64,000 bases of DNA from Flavobacterium ichthyis (GTDB lineage Bacteria; Bacteroidota; Bacteroidia; Flavobacteriales; Flavobacteriaceae): positions 1 through 64,000 of the forward strand of contig NZ_JAABLM010000007.1 in assembly GCF_009915155.1 (NCBI RefSeq), in the 5' to 3' direction. Below are positions 24,583-34,539 of the stretch, piece after piece. A program made the position numbers and the translations under genes. Each line of letters begins with the position of its first letter. The stretch's first letter is position 1. Below the pieces are notes generated by a model that had not been told where the DNA came from, made no database searches, and saw nothing but the letters and a program-made list of their open reading frames with translations.

Positions 24583-26151
24583 TTATTTGTAAATTAAACC
24601 ATACAATCTATCGTCTCGCTTGTAAACATCTTTAAAGAAACTTACGTTGCCGTTTTCGTCTGCAGCAGCAGTAAAATAAGCAATGTAAACCGGGATTTTC
24701 CTTTTTAGTGTGTAATGCTTTTCAGTTCCTGATTTCATGGCTTGGTCAATTTTATTTTCGTTCCAATTTTTATCATCTTCCAAAATAGCAATTGCCAATT
24801 CTTTCGCTTTTTCTACCCGAACGCATCCGTGACTTAAAGCTCTTTCTTCTTTATTGAATAAACTTTTGGCTGGTGTATCATGAAGATAAATGTTGTTAGA
24901 ATTTGGGAACATAAATTTTACCAAACCTAAAGAATTTCGGGGTCCTGGTTTTTGGCGGATGTTGTTACCATTGTATTCCATATTGTGTTCTGCCAGGTAA
25001 TTACTGTTTTTGGCAATTCCAGGTTTGATTTCTTTTTCTACAATGCTTCTGGGAATATTCCAATAAGGACTAAAAACCAAATAGCTCATTTCACCGCTAA
25101 AGACTACGGTTTTATTCATCTCCTTACCTACTACTACATTACTTTCAAGTCGCACTTTGCTATCTTTAATATATCGTACCCGATACGAGGGAATATTTAC
25201 AGCAATGAACTCGTTCTTTTTAAAATTTTCCACGGGTATCCAGCGGCAACGCTCCATATTTACAACTATGGTTTTAATCCGATCGTCAACAGATACATTT
25301 AAGTCCTCTATAAGCGACTTGGTGATAATACTATCCGCATTTTGGTTATTGCGAATTTCGTAATTAACGATTGCCGATTGTAATTCTTTGTCAAATACAT
25401 TCTTGTTAGAATTATTTTTTAAATCACCAGAAAGGAACAATCGTTTACGAACTTGCGCAATGACGCTCGAGCTATCGCCTATTTTCAACGTTTTGATTCC
25501 TTCGGGTAAAATAATGGTGCCCCAACCGCCTTGTTTTTTAATTTTTTGGTATTTGTTGAGTCCTTTTTTTAGGTTGTAATACATAGGAAGTAATTCGGTC
25601 TTATCTTGGTTTAACCGATTTGGGTCTTTCATCAAGGTATCTAAGTATGCTACGTAATTTAATTTTTCGCGTGGCAAATACCATCCGGTTTGTTTACTTT
25701 GACTGGTTTCAACTCCTTGCAATACATTTTTAGCATAAAAAAAATACATTGATGAAATGAGTAACTCTGATGTTAATTCTGGTTTTTCACCTCGATTGTC
25801 AAAGAATAAATTATTAATTTCCGACTTGTATGGAAGTTTTGCCACAACCCCATCAGCCCCAATTTGATTGGTTCGGTTAAAAAGTGCTTCGGCAAATTCA
25901 ACCATTCCGTCTTTATCGTACCAAATAAAATGATGATTGTATTTCTTGTAGAGTTCATTAATGTCTGGCTGAAACTCTTTAAATTTGGGAAATTTGTTGA
26001 AAAAATCAGCCATTTTTGTACTGTCGAAAGCGATGGTTTTATTTTCATCTCGCATTTCTATATCAGATAAATCATTTTCTTTTTTCTTACACGAGGTTAC
26101 TATTGTATTTAAAGAGACAATGAAGATTAGGGTTAGAATTGTGTTTTTCAT
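24583..26151 (-). CDS. L,D-transpeptidase (YkuD domain), lipoprotein
   Basis: A 522-residue protein resembling E. coli YcbB (LdtD): it makes 3-3 peptidoglycan cross-links or attaches proteins to the wall. The N terminus is a lipoprotein signal (MKNTILTLIFIVSLNTIVTSC). A helical scaffold and a peptidoglycan-binding-like segment (residues about 215-290, ILPEGIKTLKIGDSSSV) precede the YkuD domain. The catalytic segment is ALSHGCVRVEKAKELA, with Cys at about residue 443 and the upstream His in IYLHDTPAK. It is divergent from lepA across 381 bases carrying a repeat element. Confidence 0.9.
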   Translation of the reverse strand: MKNTILTLIFIVSLNTIVTSCKKKENDLSDIEMRDENKTIAFDSTKMADFFNKFPKFKEFQPDINELYKKYNHHFIWYDKDGMVEFAEALFNRTNQIGADGVVAKLPYKSEINNLFFDNRGEKPELTSELLISSMYFFYAKNVLQGVETSQSKQTGWYLPREKLNYVAYLDTLMKDPNRLNQDKTELLPMYYNLKKGLNKYQKIKKQGGWGTIILPEGIKTLKIGDSSSVIAQVRKRLFLSGDLKNNSNKNVFDKELQSAIVNYEIRNNQNADSIITKSLIEDLNVSVDDRIKTIVVNMERCRWIPVENFKKNEFIAVNIPSYRVRYIKDSKVRLESNVVVGKEMNKTVVFSGEMSYLVFSPYWNIPRSIVEKEIKPGIAKNSNYLAEHNMEYNGNNIRQKPGPRNSLGLVKFMFPNSNNIYLHDTPAKSLFNKEERALSHGCVRVEKAKELAIAILEDDKNWNENKIDQAMKSGTEKHYTLKRKIPVYIAYFTAAADENGNVSFFKDVYKRDDRLYGLIYK

Positions 26152-26379
26152 AGCATTATTAGTTTGTATTAAATTTACTGAATTTGTTGCGAAAAAGCCT
26201 ATTTTTTTAATGCGGTTTTAACAATTTACTTTTGGTATTTGAAGGGTTTTAGAGTTTGAAAAATTGTGTTTCAAGTTATTGTGTAAAAAACTATATTTGC
26301 CGATTAATTCCGTACCATTTAAACAAATGGTGCTGAGCGAAAATTTTTTGTCGAGGAAGCAGTTTTGAACTTCGGGATT

Positions 26380-26482
26380 GCGTGAGGGATTGTACGAAAA
26401 TCCTTTTGTTTCTGGGATTGTAGCGGTAGCGGAAAGACCTAAACAAAAGATTGTAGGGAAAGCCCGACCTGAAAGGACACGC
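26380..26482 (+). repeat. Dispersed structured element, copy 4
   Basis: Outer arms GCGTG (26380-26384) and CACGC (26478-26482) enclose AGGGATTGTACGAAAATCC and an inner hairpin with arms CTTTTGTTT (26403-26411) and AAACAAAAG (26441-26449). The right motif AGATTGTAGGGAAAGCCCGA follows. The loop holds a second truncated right motif (GGGATTGTAGCGG). It lies in the divergent region between L,D-transpeptidase and lepA (26152-26532), where no gene and no canonical -7 box were found. Confidence 0.75.
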
Positions 26483-26532
26483 CAAAAAAAAATTGTAGCA
26501 GGGAAAAATGCGGAAAAAATAATTGGATAGAG

Positions 26533-28329
26533 ATGAAAAATATTAGAAATTTTTGCATAATTGCACATATTGACCACGGAAAAAGTACACTTGCCGACAG
26601 ATTGCTTGGTGCTACGCAAACTGTTACCGCTCGTGAAGAAAAAGCGCAATTGCTTGACAACATGGATTTGGAACGTGAACGTGGAATTACCATAAAAAGT
26701 CATGCGATTCAAATGGAATATACCTATAAAGGCGAAAAATATATTCTGAATTTGATTGATACGCCTGGACATGTGGATTTTTCGTATGAAGTTTCACGTT
26801 CTATTGCGGCTTGTGAAGGTGCATTATTGATTGTTGATGCGGCGCAAAGTATTCAGGCACAAACGATTTCCAATTTGTATTTGGCTTTAGAAAATGACTT
26901 GGAAATTATTCCGGTTTTGAATAAAGTAGACTTACCAAGTGCAAATCCAGAAGAAGTTAGTGATGATATTATTGATTTATTAGGATGTAAATTGGAAGAT
27001 ATTATTCACGCTTCTGGGAAAACCGGTTTTGGTGTGGATAAAATTTTGGAAGCCATTATCGAAAAAGTTCCGGCACCAAAAGGAAATGTGGAAGAACCTT
27101 TACAAGCTTTGATTTTTGACTCGCATTACAATCCGTTTCGTGGCATTGAAGTTATTTTCCGTGTGAAAAATGGAGAAATTAAAAAAGGGCAAAAGATTAA
27201 ATTCATGGCAACTGGCAATGAATATTTTGCCGATGAAGTGGGAACTTTGAAATTAAATCAAGTTCCAAAAAATGTAATTTCTACTGGTGATGTTGGTTAT
27301 TTAATCTCAGGAATTAAAGAAGCAAAAGAAGTAAAAGTGGGTGACACGATTACCGATGCCAAAACACCAACAACCAATATGATTACTGGTTTTGAGAACG
27401 TAAAACCAATGGTTTTTGCCGGAATTTATCCAGTTGACACCGAAGATTTTGAGGATTTGCGTGCGTCGATGGAAAAATTGCAATTGAACGATGCTTCGTT
27501 AGTTTTTGCTGCTGAAAGTTCTGCCGCACTTGGATTTGGTTTCCGTTGTGGTTTCTTAGGAATGTTGCATTTGGAAATTATTCAAGAACGATTGGAGCGT
27601 GAATTTGACATGACCGTTATCACAACTGTTCCTAACGTTTCTTATTTGGCATATACCAAAAAAGAACCCGAAACGGCTATTGTGGTAAACAATCCATCGG
27701 ATTTGCCTGAACCTTCAAAATTAGATCGAGTAGAAGAACCTTATATCAAAGCAACGATTATTACCAAATCGGATTTCGTGGGTAACGTAATGAGTTTGTG
27801 TATTGAAAAACGTGGAATTATAACTAACCAAACCTATTTGACTACCGAAAGAGTTGAGTTGAATTTTGACATGCCTTTGGCGGAAATTGTATTCGATTTT
27901 TATGATAGATTAAAAACGGTTTCCAAAGGTTATGCCTCGTTTGATTACTCGCCAATTGGAATGAGAACTTCCAAATTGGTGAAATTAGACGTTTTATTGA
28001 ATGCACAATCGGTTGATGCGCTTTCGGCTTTGATACACGAAGACAACGCGTATAACATAGGTAAAAAAATGTGTGAAAAACTACGTGAATTAATCCCAAG
28101 ACAGCAATTTGATATTCCTATTCAGGCGGCAATTGGTGCTAAAATTATTGCACGTGAAACCATCAAAGCATTGCGTAAAGATGTTACTGCAAAATGTTAT
28201 GGTGGTGATATTTCTCGTAAACGTAAACTTCTTGAAAAACAGAAAAAAGGTAAAAAACGTATGCGCCAAGTTGGAAACGTAGAAATTCCTCAAGAAGCGT
28301 TTATGGCTGTTTTGAAGTTGAATGATTAG
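26533..28329 (+). CDS. lepA: Elongation factor 4 (back-translocase LepA)
   Basis: A 598-residue ribosomal GTPase. G-domain motifs are [15 protein letters not shown] (P-loop, with His), [20 protein letters not shown] and PVLNKVDLP. The unique C-terminal domain contains [20 protein letters not shown], which distinguishes LepA from EF-G. Length is standard. It is monocistronic here (not beside lepB, as in E. coli). The stop codon TAG is the first part of a TAGCCCCCTAATCCCC string that recurs in these genomes, followed by an intrinsic terminator. Confidence 0.96.
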   Translation: MKNIRNFCIIAHIDHGKSTLADRLLGATQTVTAREEKAQLLDNMDLERERGITIKSHAIQMEYTYKGEKYILNLIDTPGHVDFSYEVSRSIAACEGALLIVDAAQSIQAQTISNLYLALENDLEIIPVLNKVDLPSANPEEVSDDIIDLLGCKLEDIIHASGKTGFGVDKILEAIIEKVPAPKGNVEEPLQALIFDSHYNPFRGIEVIFRVKNGEIKKGQKIKFMATGNEYFADEVGTLKLNQVPKNVISTGDVGYLISGIKEAKEVKVGDTITDAKTPTTNMITGFENVKPMVFAGIYPVDTEDFEDLRASMEKLQLNDASLVFAAESSAALGFGFRCGFLGMLHLEIIQERLEREFDMTVITTVPNVSYLAYTKKEPETAIVVNNPSDLPEPSKLDRVEEPYIKATIITKSDFVGNVMSLCIEKRGIITNQTYLTTERVELNFDMPLAEIVFDFYDRLKTVSKGYASFDYSPIGMRTSKLVKLDVLLNAQSVDALSALIHEDNAYNIGKKMCEKLRELIPRQQFDIPIQAAIGAKIIARETIKALRKDVTAKCYGGDISRKRKLLEKQKKGKKRMRQVGNVEIPQEAFMAVLKLND

Positions 28330-28366
28330 CCCCCTAATCCCCAAAGGGAGAATTAAAAAAATACTG

Positions 28367-28403
28367 AAAACCTTGATAGCGGAAGTTATTGAGGTTTTTT
28401 TTT
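28367..28403 (+). terminator. Terminator of lepA
   Basis: AAAACCTT (28367-28374) pairs with GAGGTTTT (28391-28398), including one G-U pair, and continues into a nine-base T run. Confidence 0.75.
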
Positions 28404-28410
28404 GTTGTTT

Positions 28411-28479
28411 CGCCACGAATTCTCGAATTTTTTATTCTTGAATTTGTGGTTGTTTTTTGCCAAAGATTAAAAGATTTTT
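28411..28479. repeat. Second dispersed repeat type, copy 1
   Basis: CCACGAATTC (28413-28422) pairs with GAATTTGTGG (28440-28449) with one G-T pair, and AGATTAAAAGATTTTT (28464-28479) follows. The latter 16 bases recur exactly at 41863-41878. The stretch lies between lepA and the ABC transporter terminator, with no gene. Confidence 0.55.
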
Positions 28480-28540
28480 CTGAGATTTAAATTGAAATTT
28501 ATTTTTGTAATAAAAATTTGAAATCTGTAGCTGAAAATTT

Positions 28541-28580
28541 AAAAACAAAAAAAACCGGACAATTAAATTCATCCGGTTTT
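28541..28580 (-). terminator. Terminator of the ABC transporter operon
   Basis: AAAACCGGA (28551-28559) and TCCGGTTTT (28572-28580) form a 9-bp stem. The minus strand continues in a T-rich run. It lies 24 bases after the permease-peptidase stop. Confidence 0.88.
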
Positions 28581-28603
28581 TTGGTTTAAAAAATTGACAC
28601 GTA

Positions 28604-31600
28604 CTACAGTTTTTGTCTGTTATCGTCTGATTTTGTATCGATGAGTTTGTTGTAAGGATCTACGCCAACTTCCACCGGTTTTTGATCTACCACAATGGTT
28701 GTTCGATTATTAATTTTGTTAATCTTGTATTTTTTTAAATACAATTCATTTTCTAATTCATAATCGCCTTTTTTGATTTTTTCGCCAAAAACTCCTATTT
28801 CAACGTAGTCGTTCAAAGGGTAAGATTGTGCTTTTTTATTGCCTTTCAAAGTATTCCCTTTGGCATCAGTATAAACTTGTTTTCCCTTGGGAGTTGAACG
28901 GTATTTTGATACAAAAAAGGTAACATCCACTTCATATTTTCCGTTTGGCAATTTTTTAAAACTCGCTTTGTCCACTTTATTGTCGTAAAGTGTAATAGTT
29001 TCAAACATATCTTCTACCAAATATTGTAAATCAGCTGGAGTTTTGGCTTTAATATGATTCACAAATTCAATTGAATTCGTGTAAGGTGCTTCTTGGAAAG
29101 CCACTTCTTTAATAAAATCTTTCAAAATATTATTGAAATATTTTTCGCCTAAAAAATCACTCATGGCATATAAAACCAGCGAACCTTTATTATAGTGAAT
29201 GTACTGCTGGTTTTCATTAAACATCAACGGATTTTCCTCTTTCCACTCCCAAGTTCGTCCCATCAAATAACTATCAAGCGCGTCTTTCAAAAATTTTCGC
29301 ATTTGGGCTTTACCATATTTGTGTTCCAAAACTTTAAGCGAACTATATTCTGACAAAGATTCTGACAACAAGGTTGCTCCTTTTACATTAGCGCCAATGA
29401 CCTGATGAGCCCACCATTGATGCGCCACTTCGTGAGAAATTACTGAAAATGGATAATCAACAGCATTTGGATCTTCTTCATCTACGTTGGCAATAAATCC
29501 AATGGCTTCAGAAAAAGGAATTGTGTTAGCAAATGATTGTGCAAACGTTCCCATGGTTTTAGGAAACTCTATGATTCGCACCTGTTTGTGTTGATACGGA
29601 CTAAAATTTTCAGAATAATAGGTAAGTGATTTTTTAATGGCATCCATCATTCTATTCAGGTTATAATCGTGACCTTCGTGGTAATAGATTTCGAGATTTA
29701 CATCATTCCATTTGTCGCGAGCTACCTCGTATCTACCGGAATTAAACGCATAAAAATTCAGCATTTTTTGATCCATTTTATAATGGAAATAATTGCGGCC
29801 GTCTTTTTCCCATTTTTTCTGAAGATATCCTGGAGCAATAGCCGTTTGGTCTCCCGAAGTACTTACGGTTGTTTCAAATGTAATCCAATCGGCATCGTTA
29901 GAAATGTAAGTATTTTGCCTTGCGATGGAATCATTGGTGGCTGCCATTCTTTCTTTTGGTGCCAAATTATATTTCTTTCTGATGTCATTATCAATGATTT
30001 CGGATTCTTCAGAATATCCAAATGCCGGGAAAATAAAATTATTAATAAAAGTTCCGTTTTCAATTACTGGAGAACGGTCTTCGAGCAAAGTATTTTTTTC
30101 GTTTTGAACCATAATATTTACTCGCATCGAATCGCCAGGAAGCATGGTTTTTTCCAATTTGTAAATATTGAAATCCATTACAGTATCATTTAAAACCATC
30201 TTATTTGGCAATGAAAAAGTAATTGTCTTTAGATTATTGCCATAATTTAAAAATAACGAATCGATATTTTTTCCGGTTTTGTTTACCATCACATAGTTTA
30301 CCGAAGCTTTGTAATTTCGTTCTTCTGGGAAAATTTCCATATCCACTTTTACATCTACAATTCTCGGTTGCGGACTTTTTTCGTATTTTTTATATTTTTT
30401 TTCAAAATCTACTCGTTGCAATTCAATTTCCTGCGAAGTGTAAAACGGACGGCTTTTAGTATCTAAGCGATAAATCGCAAATCCGAGCGAAACAAAAAGT
30501 ACTAATGCTAAGATTGTTGGCAATAAAACGGCAGAACGCATTCTTTTTCCTGCCACTTTAAAACGTTCTTTGATTCCGGAAAGAATGCCTCGTCTGAAAA
30601 ATAAAAGTCCAATGCCGTAAAGCGCCAAAACTAATAGTAACCAATAAATTTTGAAGATAAAAAAGCTACGAACAGTACCGTAACCATTCATGTCGCTATA
30701 GCTGTAACCTGGTCCCGAATTGAATAAATAAACCGGATGTTCCACTCCAAGTGCACTGATTCCGGGAAGGATAAGCAGCAAAACTAAAATCGCAAAAAAT
30801 CCTACCAAATAATTTTTGAAAAGTGATTGCACAAAAAGCGAAAACAGCATCAAGATTACCAAATCAATTAATTTAAATCCGAATAATTCTTTGATGTAAT
30901 GTAAAATTTCGAAATTGTAATAACCTAAATAAGTTTGCACCAACATTCCAGAAAAAATTCCTACAAGAAGTAAAATGCAAGTCATTTTGAGCAACGCCAA
31001 AAACTTAGAAAGAAACAACGTCCAGTTTGGAATTGGCGTAGAATCGACCAAATAATTTATGCGGCTGTTGGCGGAATGTTGTAACAAAAATCCGGCGAAC
31101 AACATGATGAGGATTCTGGTAAACAAACTTATAAAAAACCCCATCATATCTAATACTTTCCAAGTTACCGGATAGGTCGATGTCCCGTAAAGTTCTTGTC
31201 CTAATGTGTAACCTGAAATGAGAATAAAAATCATCAAAATGGCTACAATCGTAATAAAAATCCAGCTTTTGGTAATAAACCTCAACTCAATATTGGATAA
31301 GTTCCAGGCGGTTTTTAAGTTTTGACCAAAAGAAAAATCGAAATCTACTTTTGGCAAATTGATTCTGATAATGCTTCCGAAGTTATTTTTAACAACTCGT
31401 TCCGCTTTTTTCGCCCGTCTAAAAGTAATCGCCGAAAAGCTAAACGAAAAAGTAAAATACAAGATGATAAAAAATAAGAGTCCAACCCCAATCCAAATCA
31501 AACGGTTGTATAAAATCACATTTTCAAATGGAATATCTCTCACGTTTTGTTCATCAACCGTCCAGTATTTTACTACATAACTTAACGCTTCCATTCCATA

Positions 31601-32242
31601 AGGCTCAACTAATGCAGCCGTAAATTTATTTTCCATGTCATTGGTTAAATTGCCTAAAAGTCCTTGGAACACAAATAATACAATGACAAAAATAAATCCG
31701 ATGTACACATTTCGCGTAAGCGTAACCAACGTAAAAATAATCATCCCAATGAAGAAAATATTGGGAATTACAAAAATGGCATAAGCCTGAAAATATGCGC
31801 CAATATTGATGGGGCCTAATAAATCGGGATTTGCAAAAGGTAAAGCTGTTGCCAACAAAAATGCTAATCCAATTGAAAAAGTGATTAAAACTGTGATAAA
31901 AAATCCGCTGAGAAATTTTCCTACCAAATAATCAAATTTATTAAACGGATAAGAATATAAAACCGTATGGGTATTGTATTTAAAATCTCGGTAAACCGTT
32001 GCACCAATCACTGTTGGCACAATAAAATAAATCAGTTGACTTAACGAACCAATGATTCCGTTAATTGCCAATGGCGAGTTTACAATGGTATTAGAGGCAG
32101 TAGTTGTAGAAAAACTATCAAAATACCCAACTGCATCTGCCATCAAGAAAAACGAGAGCAGGAAAAAAACCGCAAAATAGATGTAAAAAGGAAATCCTCT
32201 AAACCATCTTTTAAATTCGAATGAAAAAATAGTGCCCAGCAT
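28604..32242 (-). CDS. ABC transporter permease fused to an M1-family aminopeptidase
   Basis: A 1212-residue fusion. The N-terminal half (about residues 1-600) has many hydrophobic helices of the ABC-2 type (FKRWFRGFPFYIYFAVFFLLSFF, LVGKFLSGFFITVLITFSIGLAF). The C-terminal half is a gluzincin M1 peptidase domain. Its zinc motif is HEVAHQWWAHQ near residue 937, then TLLSESLSEYSSL with the third ligand and MGTFAQSFANTIPFSE before it. The peptidase is probably periplasmic. It is downstream of, and overlaps by one base, its ATPase gene. The substrate is unknown; the fusion type is widespread in Bacteroidota. Confidence 0.9.
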   Translation of the reverse strand: MLGTIFSFEFKRWFRGFPFYIYFAVFFLLSFFLMADAVGYFDSFSTTTASNTIVNSPLAINGIIGSLSQLIYFIVPTVIGATVYRDFKYNTHTVLYSYPFNKFDYLVGKFLSGFFITVLITFSIGLAFLLATALPFANPDLLGPINIGAYFQAYAIFVIPNIFFIGMIIFTLVTLTRNVYIGFIFVIVLFVFQGLLGNLTNDMENKFTAALVEPYGMEALSYVVKYWTVDEQNVRDIPFENVILYNRLIWIGVGLLFFIILYFTFSFSFSAITFRRAKKAERVVKNNFGSIIRINLPKVDFDFSFGQNLKTAWNLSNIELRFITKSWIFITIVAILMIFILISGYTLGQELYGTSTYPVTWKVLDMMGFFISLFTRILIMLFAGFLLQHSANSRINYLVDSTPIPNWTLFLSKFLALLKMTCILLLVGIFSGMLVQTYLGYYNFEILHYIKELFGFKLIDLVILMLFSLFVQSLFKNYLVGFFAILVLLLILPGISALGVEHPVYLFNSGPGYSYSDMNGYGTVRSFFIFKIYWLLLVLALYGIGLLFFRRGILSGIKERFKVAGKRMRSAVLLPTILALVLFVSLGFAIYRLDTKSRPFYTSQEIELQRVDFEKKYKKYEKSPQPRIVDVKVDMEIFPEERNYKASVNYVMVNKTGKNIDSLFLNYGNNLKTITFSLPNKMVLNDTVMDFNIYKLEKTMLPGDSMRVNIMVQNEKNTLLEDRSPVIENGTFINNFIFPAFGYSEESEIIDNDIRKKYNLAPKERMAATNDSIARQNTYISNDADWITFETTVSTSGDQTAIAPGYLQKKWEKDGRNYFHYKMDQKMLNFYAFNSGRYEVARDKWNDVNLEIYYHEGHDYNLNRMMDAIKKSLTYYSENFSPYQHKQVRIIEFPKTMGTFAQSFANTIPFSEAIGFIANVDEEDPNAVDYPFSVISHEVAHQWWAHQVIGANVKGATLLSESLSEYSSLKVLEHKYGKAQMRKFLKDALDSYLMGRTWEWKEENPLMFNENQQYIHYNKGSLVLYAMSDFLGEKYFNNILKDFIKEVAFQEAPYTNSIEFVNHIKAKTPADLQYLVEDMFETITLYDNKVDKASFKKLPNGKYEVDVTFFVSKYRSTPKGKQVYTDAKGNTLKGNKKAQSYPLNDYVEIGVFGEKIKKGDYELENELYLKKYKINKINNRTTIVVDQKPVEVGVDPYNKLIDTKSDDNRQKL

Positions 32243-33120
32243 TATACAGTTTCTTTTTTAAGTGCTACAAAATATACATCTTCTAACTGAGGTTTTGCCT
32301 GAACAAAAGTTTCGTTTGGTTGAAATTCGCTCAAAACACGAATATTTAGCGTGTTATTTTGATTATAATTTGAAGAAATAATATTGAATTGCTTTGAAAA
32401 ATCGTCATATTCTTCACGCTCGATGATTCTCATCCAGATTTTTCCTTCCAGCTCTGCTTCGGCCTGGTCTGGAGTTCCTCTAAAAAGAATTTGTCCACCA
32501 TTTAATATTGCCAATTCGTGGCATAATTCTCTCACATCATCCACAATGTGAGTGGAAAAAATAACCGTGTGATTTGTTCCAATTTCTCTCAAAACATTTA
32601 AAAAACGATGTCTTTCGGCAGGATCCAAACCGGCAGTTGGTTCGTCCACAATAATTAATTTTGGGTTGTTCAAAAGCAATTGCGCAATCCCAAAACGCTG
32701 TTTCATTCCACCAGAATAACCACTTACACTTTTATTTCTTACTTCCCATAAATTGGTCACTTCCAAAACTTCTCTGATAATTTTTTTTCTGTCCGAAGCT
32801 TTTGCAATTCCTTTCAATTGGGCAAAATAATCCAATAATTTTTGAGCCGAAAGATTAGGGTAAACTCCAAATTCCTGCGGAAGGTAGCCTAATATTTTTC
32901 GCAATGAATTATTATCTTCTAAAACATTGATGTCATCAAAAAAAATACTGCCCGAATCAGGTTTCTGCAAGGTCGCGATTGTACGCATGAGCGAAGATTT
33001 TCCGGCACCATTTGGCCCTAAAAGTCCAAACATTCCCGAACCGATTTCGAGGTTTAAATTGTCGAGTGCTTTGACACCGTTAGAATACGTTTTGCTTAAA
33101 TTATTTATTTTCAGTCTCAT
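32242..33120 (-). CDS. ABC transporter ATP-binding protein
   Basis: A 292-residue ATPase of the ABC-2 exporter class. Walker A is GLLGPNGAGKSSLMRT, the Q-loop is LGYLPQEFGVYP, the signature is SGYSGGMKQRFGIAQ, Walker B is LIIVDEPTAGLDP, and the switch His is in FSTHIVDDV. Its stop overlaps the start of the permease-peptidase gene (TAATG), implying translational coupling and a stoichiometric complex. It is the first gene of the two-gene operon. Confidence 0.94.
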   Translation of the reverse strand: MRLKINNLSKTYSNGVKALDNLNLEIGSGMFGLLGPNGAGKSSLMRTIATLQKPDSGSIFFDDINVLEDNNSLRKILGYLPQEFGVYPNLSAQKLLDYFAQLKGIAKASDRKKIIREVLEVTNLWEVRNKSVSGYSGGMKQRFGIAQLLLNNPKLIIVDEPTAGLDPAERHRFLNVLREIGTNHTVIFSTHIVDDVRELCHELAILNGGQILFRGTPDQAEAELEGKIWMRIIEREEYDDFSKQFNIISSNYNQNNTLNIRVLSEFQPNETFVQAKPQLEDVYFVALKKETV

Positions 33121-33239
33121 AAAATAAAGAGTTTTGGTTGAAGATTTAAATGATAAGTGGCAAGTTACCGATTTTTGTTACAGGTTTTTAAGAATTATAA
33201 GTAAGAATTTTCATTATTTCTAAACCCGTTTTCAAATTG

Positions 33240-33247
33240 TATCTTTG
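33240..33247 (+). promoter_or_regulatory. -7 box of thiL
   Basis: TATCTTTG fits TAnnTTTG. Transcription would begin near 33251, which lies after the in-frame ATG at 33245 and 18 bases before the ATG at 33269. This supports the later start. Confidence 0.5.
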
Positions 33248-33268
33248 CCATTCTTAAAATTTAAAATA

Positions 33269-34315
33269 ATGATTGAAGATAAAAATCAACCCAGAACCAG
33301 CATTTCTCAATTAGGCGAATTTGGACTAATTGAACACCTTACGAAAAACTTTGGCGTAAGCCATACCTCAACCATAAAAGGAATTGGCGATGATGCTGCT
33401 GTTTTAGATTTTAAAAATAAAAAAACCATTGTTTCGACTGATTTGCTGATTGAAGGCGTTCATTTTGACCTTTCCTACATGCCGTTGAAACATTTGGGTT
33501 ATAAAGCTGTGGTGGTTAACGTTTCGGATATTTTTGCGATGAATGCTAACCCTACGCAAATCACGGTATCTGTAGCGGTTTCTAATCGATTTCCGCTTGA
33601 AGCTTTAGACGAACTTTTCTCTGGAATTAATTTGGCGGCCAAAGAATATAATGTAGATGTAATTGGTGGTGATACAACTTCCTCACAAAAAGGATTAATC
33701 ATTAGCATTACTGCAATTGGCGAGGCTGAAGACCACGAAATTGTTTACAGAAATGGAGCAAAACCAAATGATTTGCTTGTAGTTACAGGCGATTTAGGAG
33801 CAGCTTACATGGGATTACAAGTTTTAGAAAGAGAAAAACAGGTGTTTCAAGTGAACCCAAATAACCAGCCGGATTTAGACCCTTACACTTATATCATTGA
33901 ACGTCAATTGAAGCCAGAGGCTCGAAAAGACATTCGCACCTTGTTATTTGCTTTGGAAATAAAACCAACTTCTATGATTGATATTTCTGATGGACTTTCG
34001 TCAGAAATTATGCATTTGTGCAAGCAAAGTAATGTAGGTTGTAATTTATTTGAAGAAAAATTACCACTTGACCCCTCGTTTATTAATGTTTGTGAAGAAT
34101 TTAATATTGATAGTACAACGGTGGCTATTAATGGTGGCGAAGATTACGAATTGTTGTTTACGATTTCAATGAATGATTTTGATAAAATAAAAGGTAATCC
34201 TAACTTCACAGTGATTGGTCACATGACAGAAAATTCTGAAGGAATACATTTAATTACGCGAGCAAACACAAAAATTGAATTGAAAGCAAGAGGCTGGAAT
34301 GCGCTTTCGGAATAA
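33269..34315 (+). CDS. thiL: Thiamine-monophosphate kinase
   Basis: A 348-residue enzyme that phosphorylates thiamine monophosphate to the diphosphate cofactor. It belongs to the PurM/ThiL fold: GEFGLIEHLTKNF, IKGIGDDAAVLDF (metal/ATP), STDLLIEGVHFDLSYMP, VVNVSDIFAMNANP, VIGGDTTSS, and DISDGLSSEIMH. An in-frame ATG eight codons upstream was rejected because the promoter box overlaps it. It stands alone, convergent with the LuxR-type regulator gene across a 419-base intergenic region. Confidence 0.94.
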   Translation: MIEDKNQPRTSISQLGEFGLIEHLTKNFGVSHTSTIKGIGDDAAVLDFKNKKTIVSTDLLIEGVHFDLSYMPLKHLGYKAVVVNVSDIFAMNANPTQITVSVAVSNRFPLEALDELFSGINLAAKEYNVDVIGGDTTSSQKGLIISITAIGEAEDHEIVYRNGAKPNDLLVVTGDLGAAYMGLQVLEREKQVFQVNPNNQPDLDPYTYIIERQLKPEARKDIRTLLFALEIKPTSMIDISDGLSSEIMHLCKQSNVGCNLFEEKLPLDPSFINVCEEFNIDSTTVAINGGEDYELLFTISMNDFDKIKGNPNFTVIGHMTENSEGIHLITRANTKIELKARGWNALSE

Positions 34316-34349
34316 AAAAAAGTGATGAATGGGGGTCACCACTTTTTTT
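34315..34349 (+). terminator. Terminator of thiL
   Basis: AAAAAAAGTG (34315-34324) pairs with CACTTTTTTT (34340-34349), with an inner TGA/TCA pair after one mismatch and a G-rich loop. It starts at the stop codon. Confidence 0.8.
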
Positions 34350-34463
34350 ATCTTTTGGGGTTAAAAATACAAATATCCTGATTTGGGGAAAAAGGGATTT
34401 GTGTTATGTTTTTGGATTAACATTTAACTTTTGTAAAGATAAAACACTTTGATTAAAAGCAGG

Positions 34464-34502
34464 TTACGGTAAAACCGCAAATTTTTTACGGTAAAACCAC
34501 AA
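34464..34502. repeat. Pair of 17-bp direct repeats, 22-bp period
   Basis: TTACGGTAAAACCGCAA (34464-34480) and TTACGGTAAAACCACAA (34486-34502) differ at one base and are spaced by two helical turns. Each contains the near-palindrome TTACGGTAA. They sit between convergent genes (34316-34734), where no protein gene is seen, directly before a strong terminator. Confidence 0.65.
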
Positions 34503-34539
34503 TTAAAAAAGCAGCGTTTTTGGCGCTGCTTTTTTAATT
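34501..34539. terminator. Strong bidirectional terminator in the thiL/regulator gap
   Basis: A perfect 16-bp inverted repeat (AATTAAAAAAGCAGCG at 34501-34516 and its complement at 34524-34539) with a 7-base loop and A/T runs on both sides. It is not adjacent to either annotated stop, so it may end an unannotated small transcript. Confidence 0.75.

Noticed and set aside
26218..26772. 184-residue minus-strand frame across the lepA start
   Set aside because: It overlaps the conserved N terminus of lepA and a repeat element, and its translation has no family features.
29669..30193. 174-residue plus-strand frame inside the ABC permease-peptidase gene
   Set aside because: It is antisense to a well-supported coding region and shows no protein motif or promoter.
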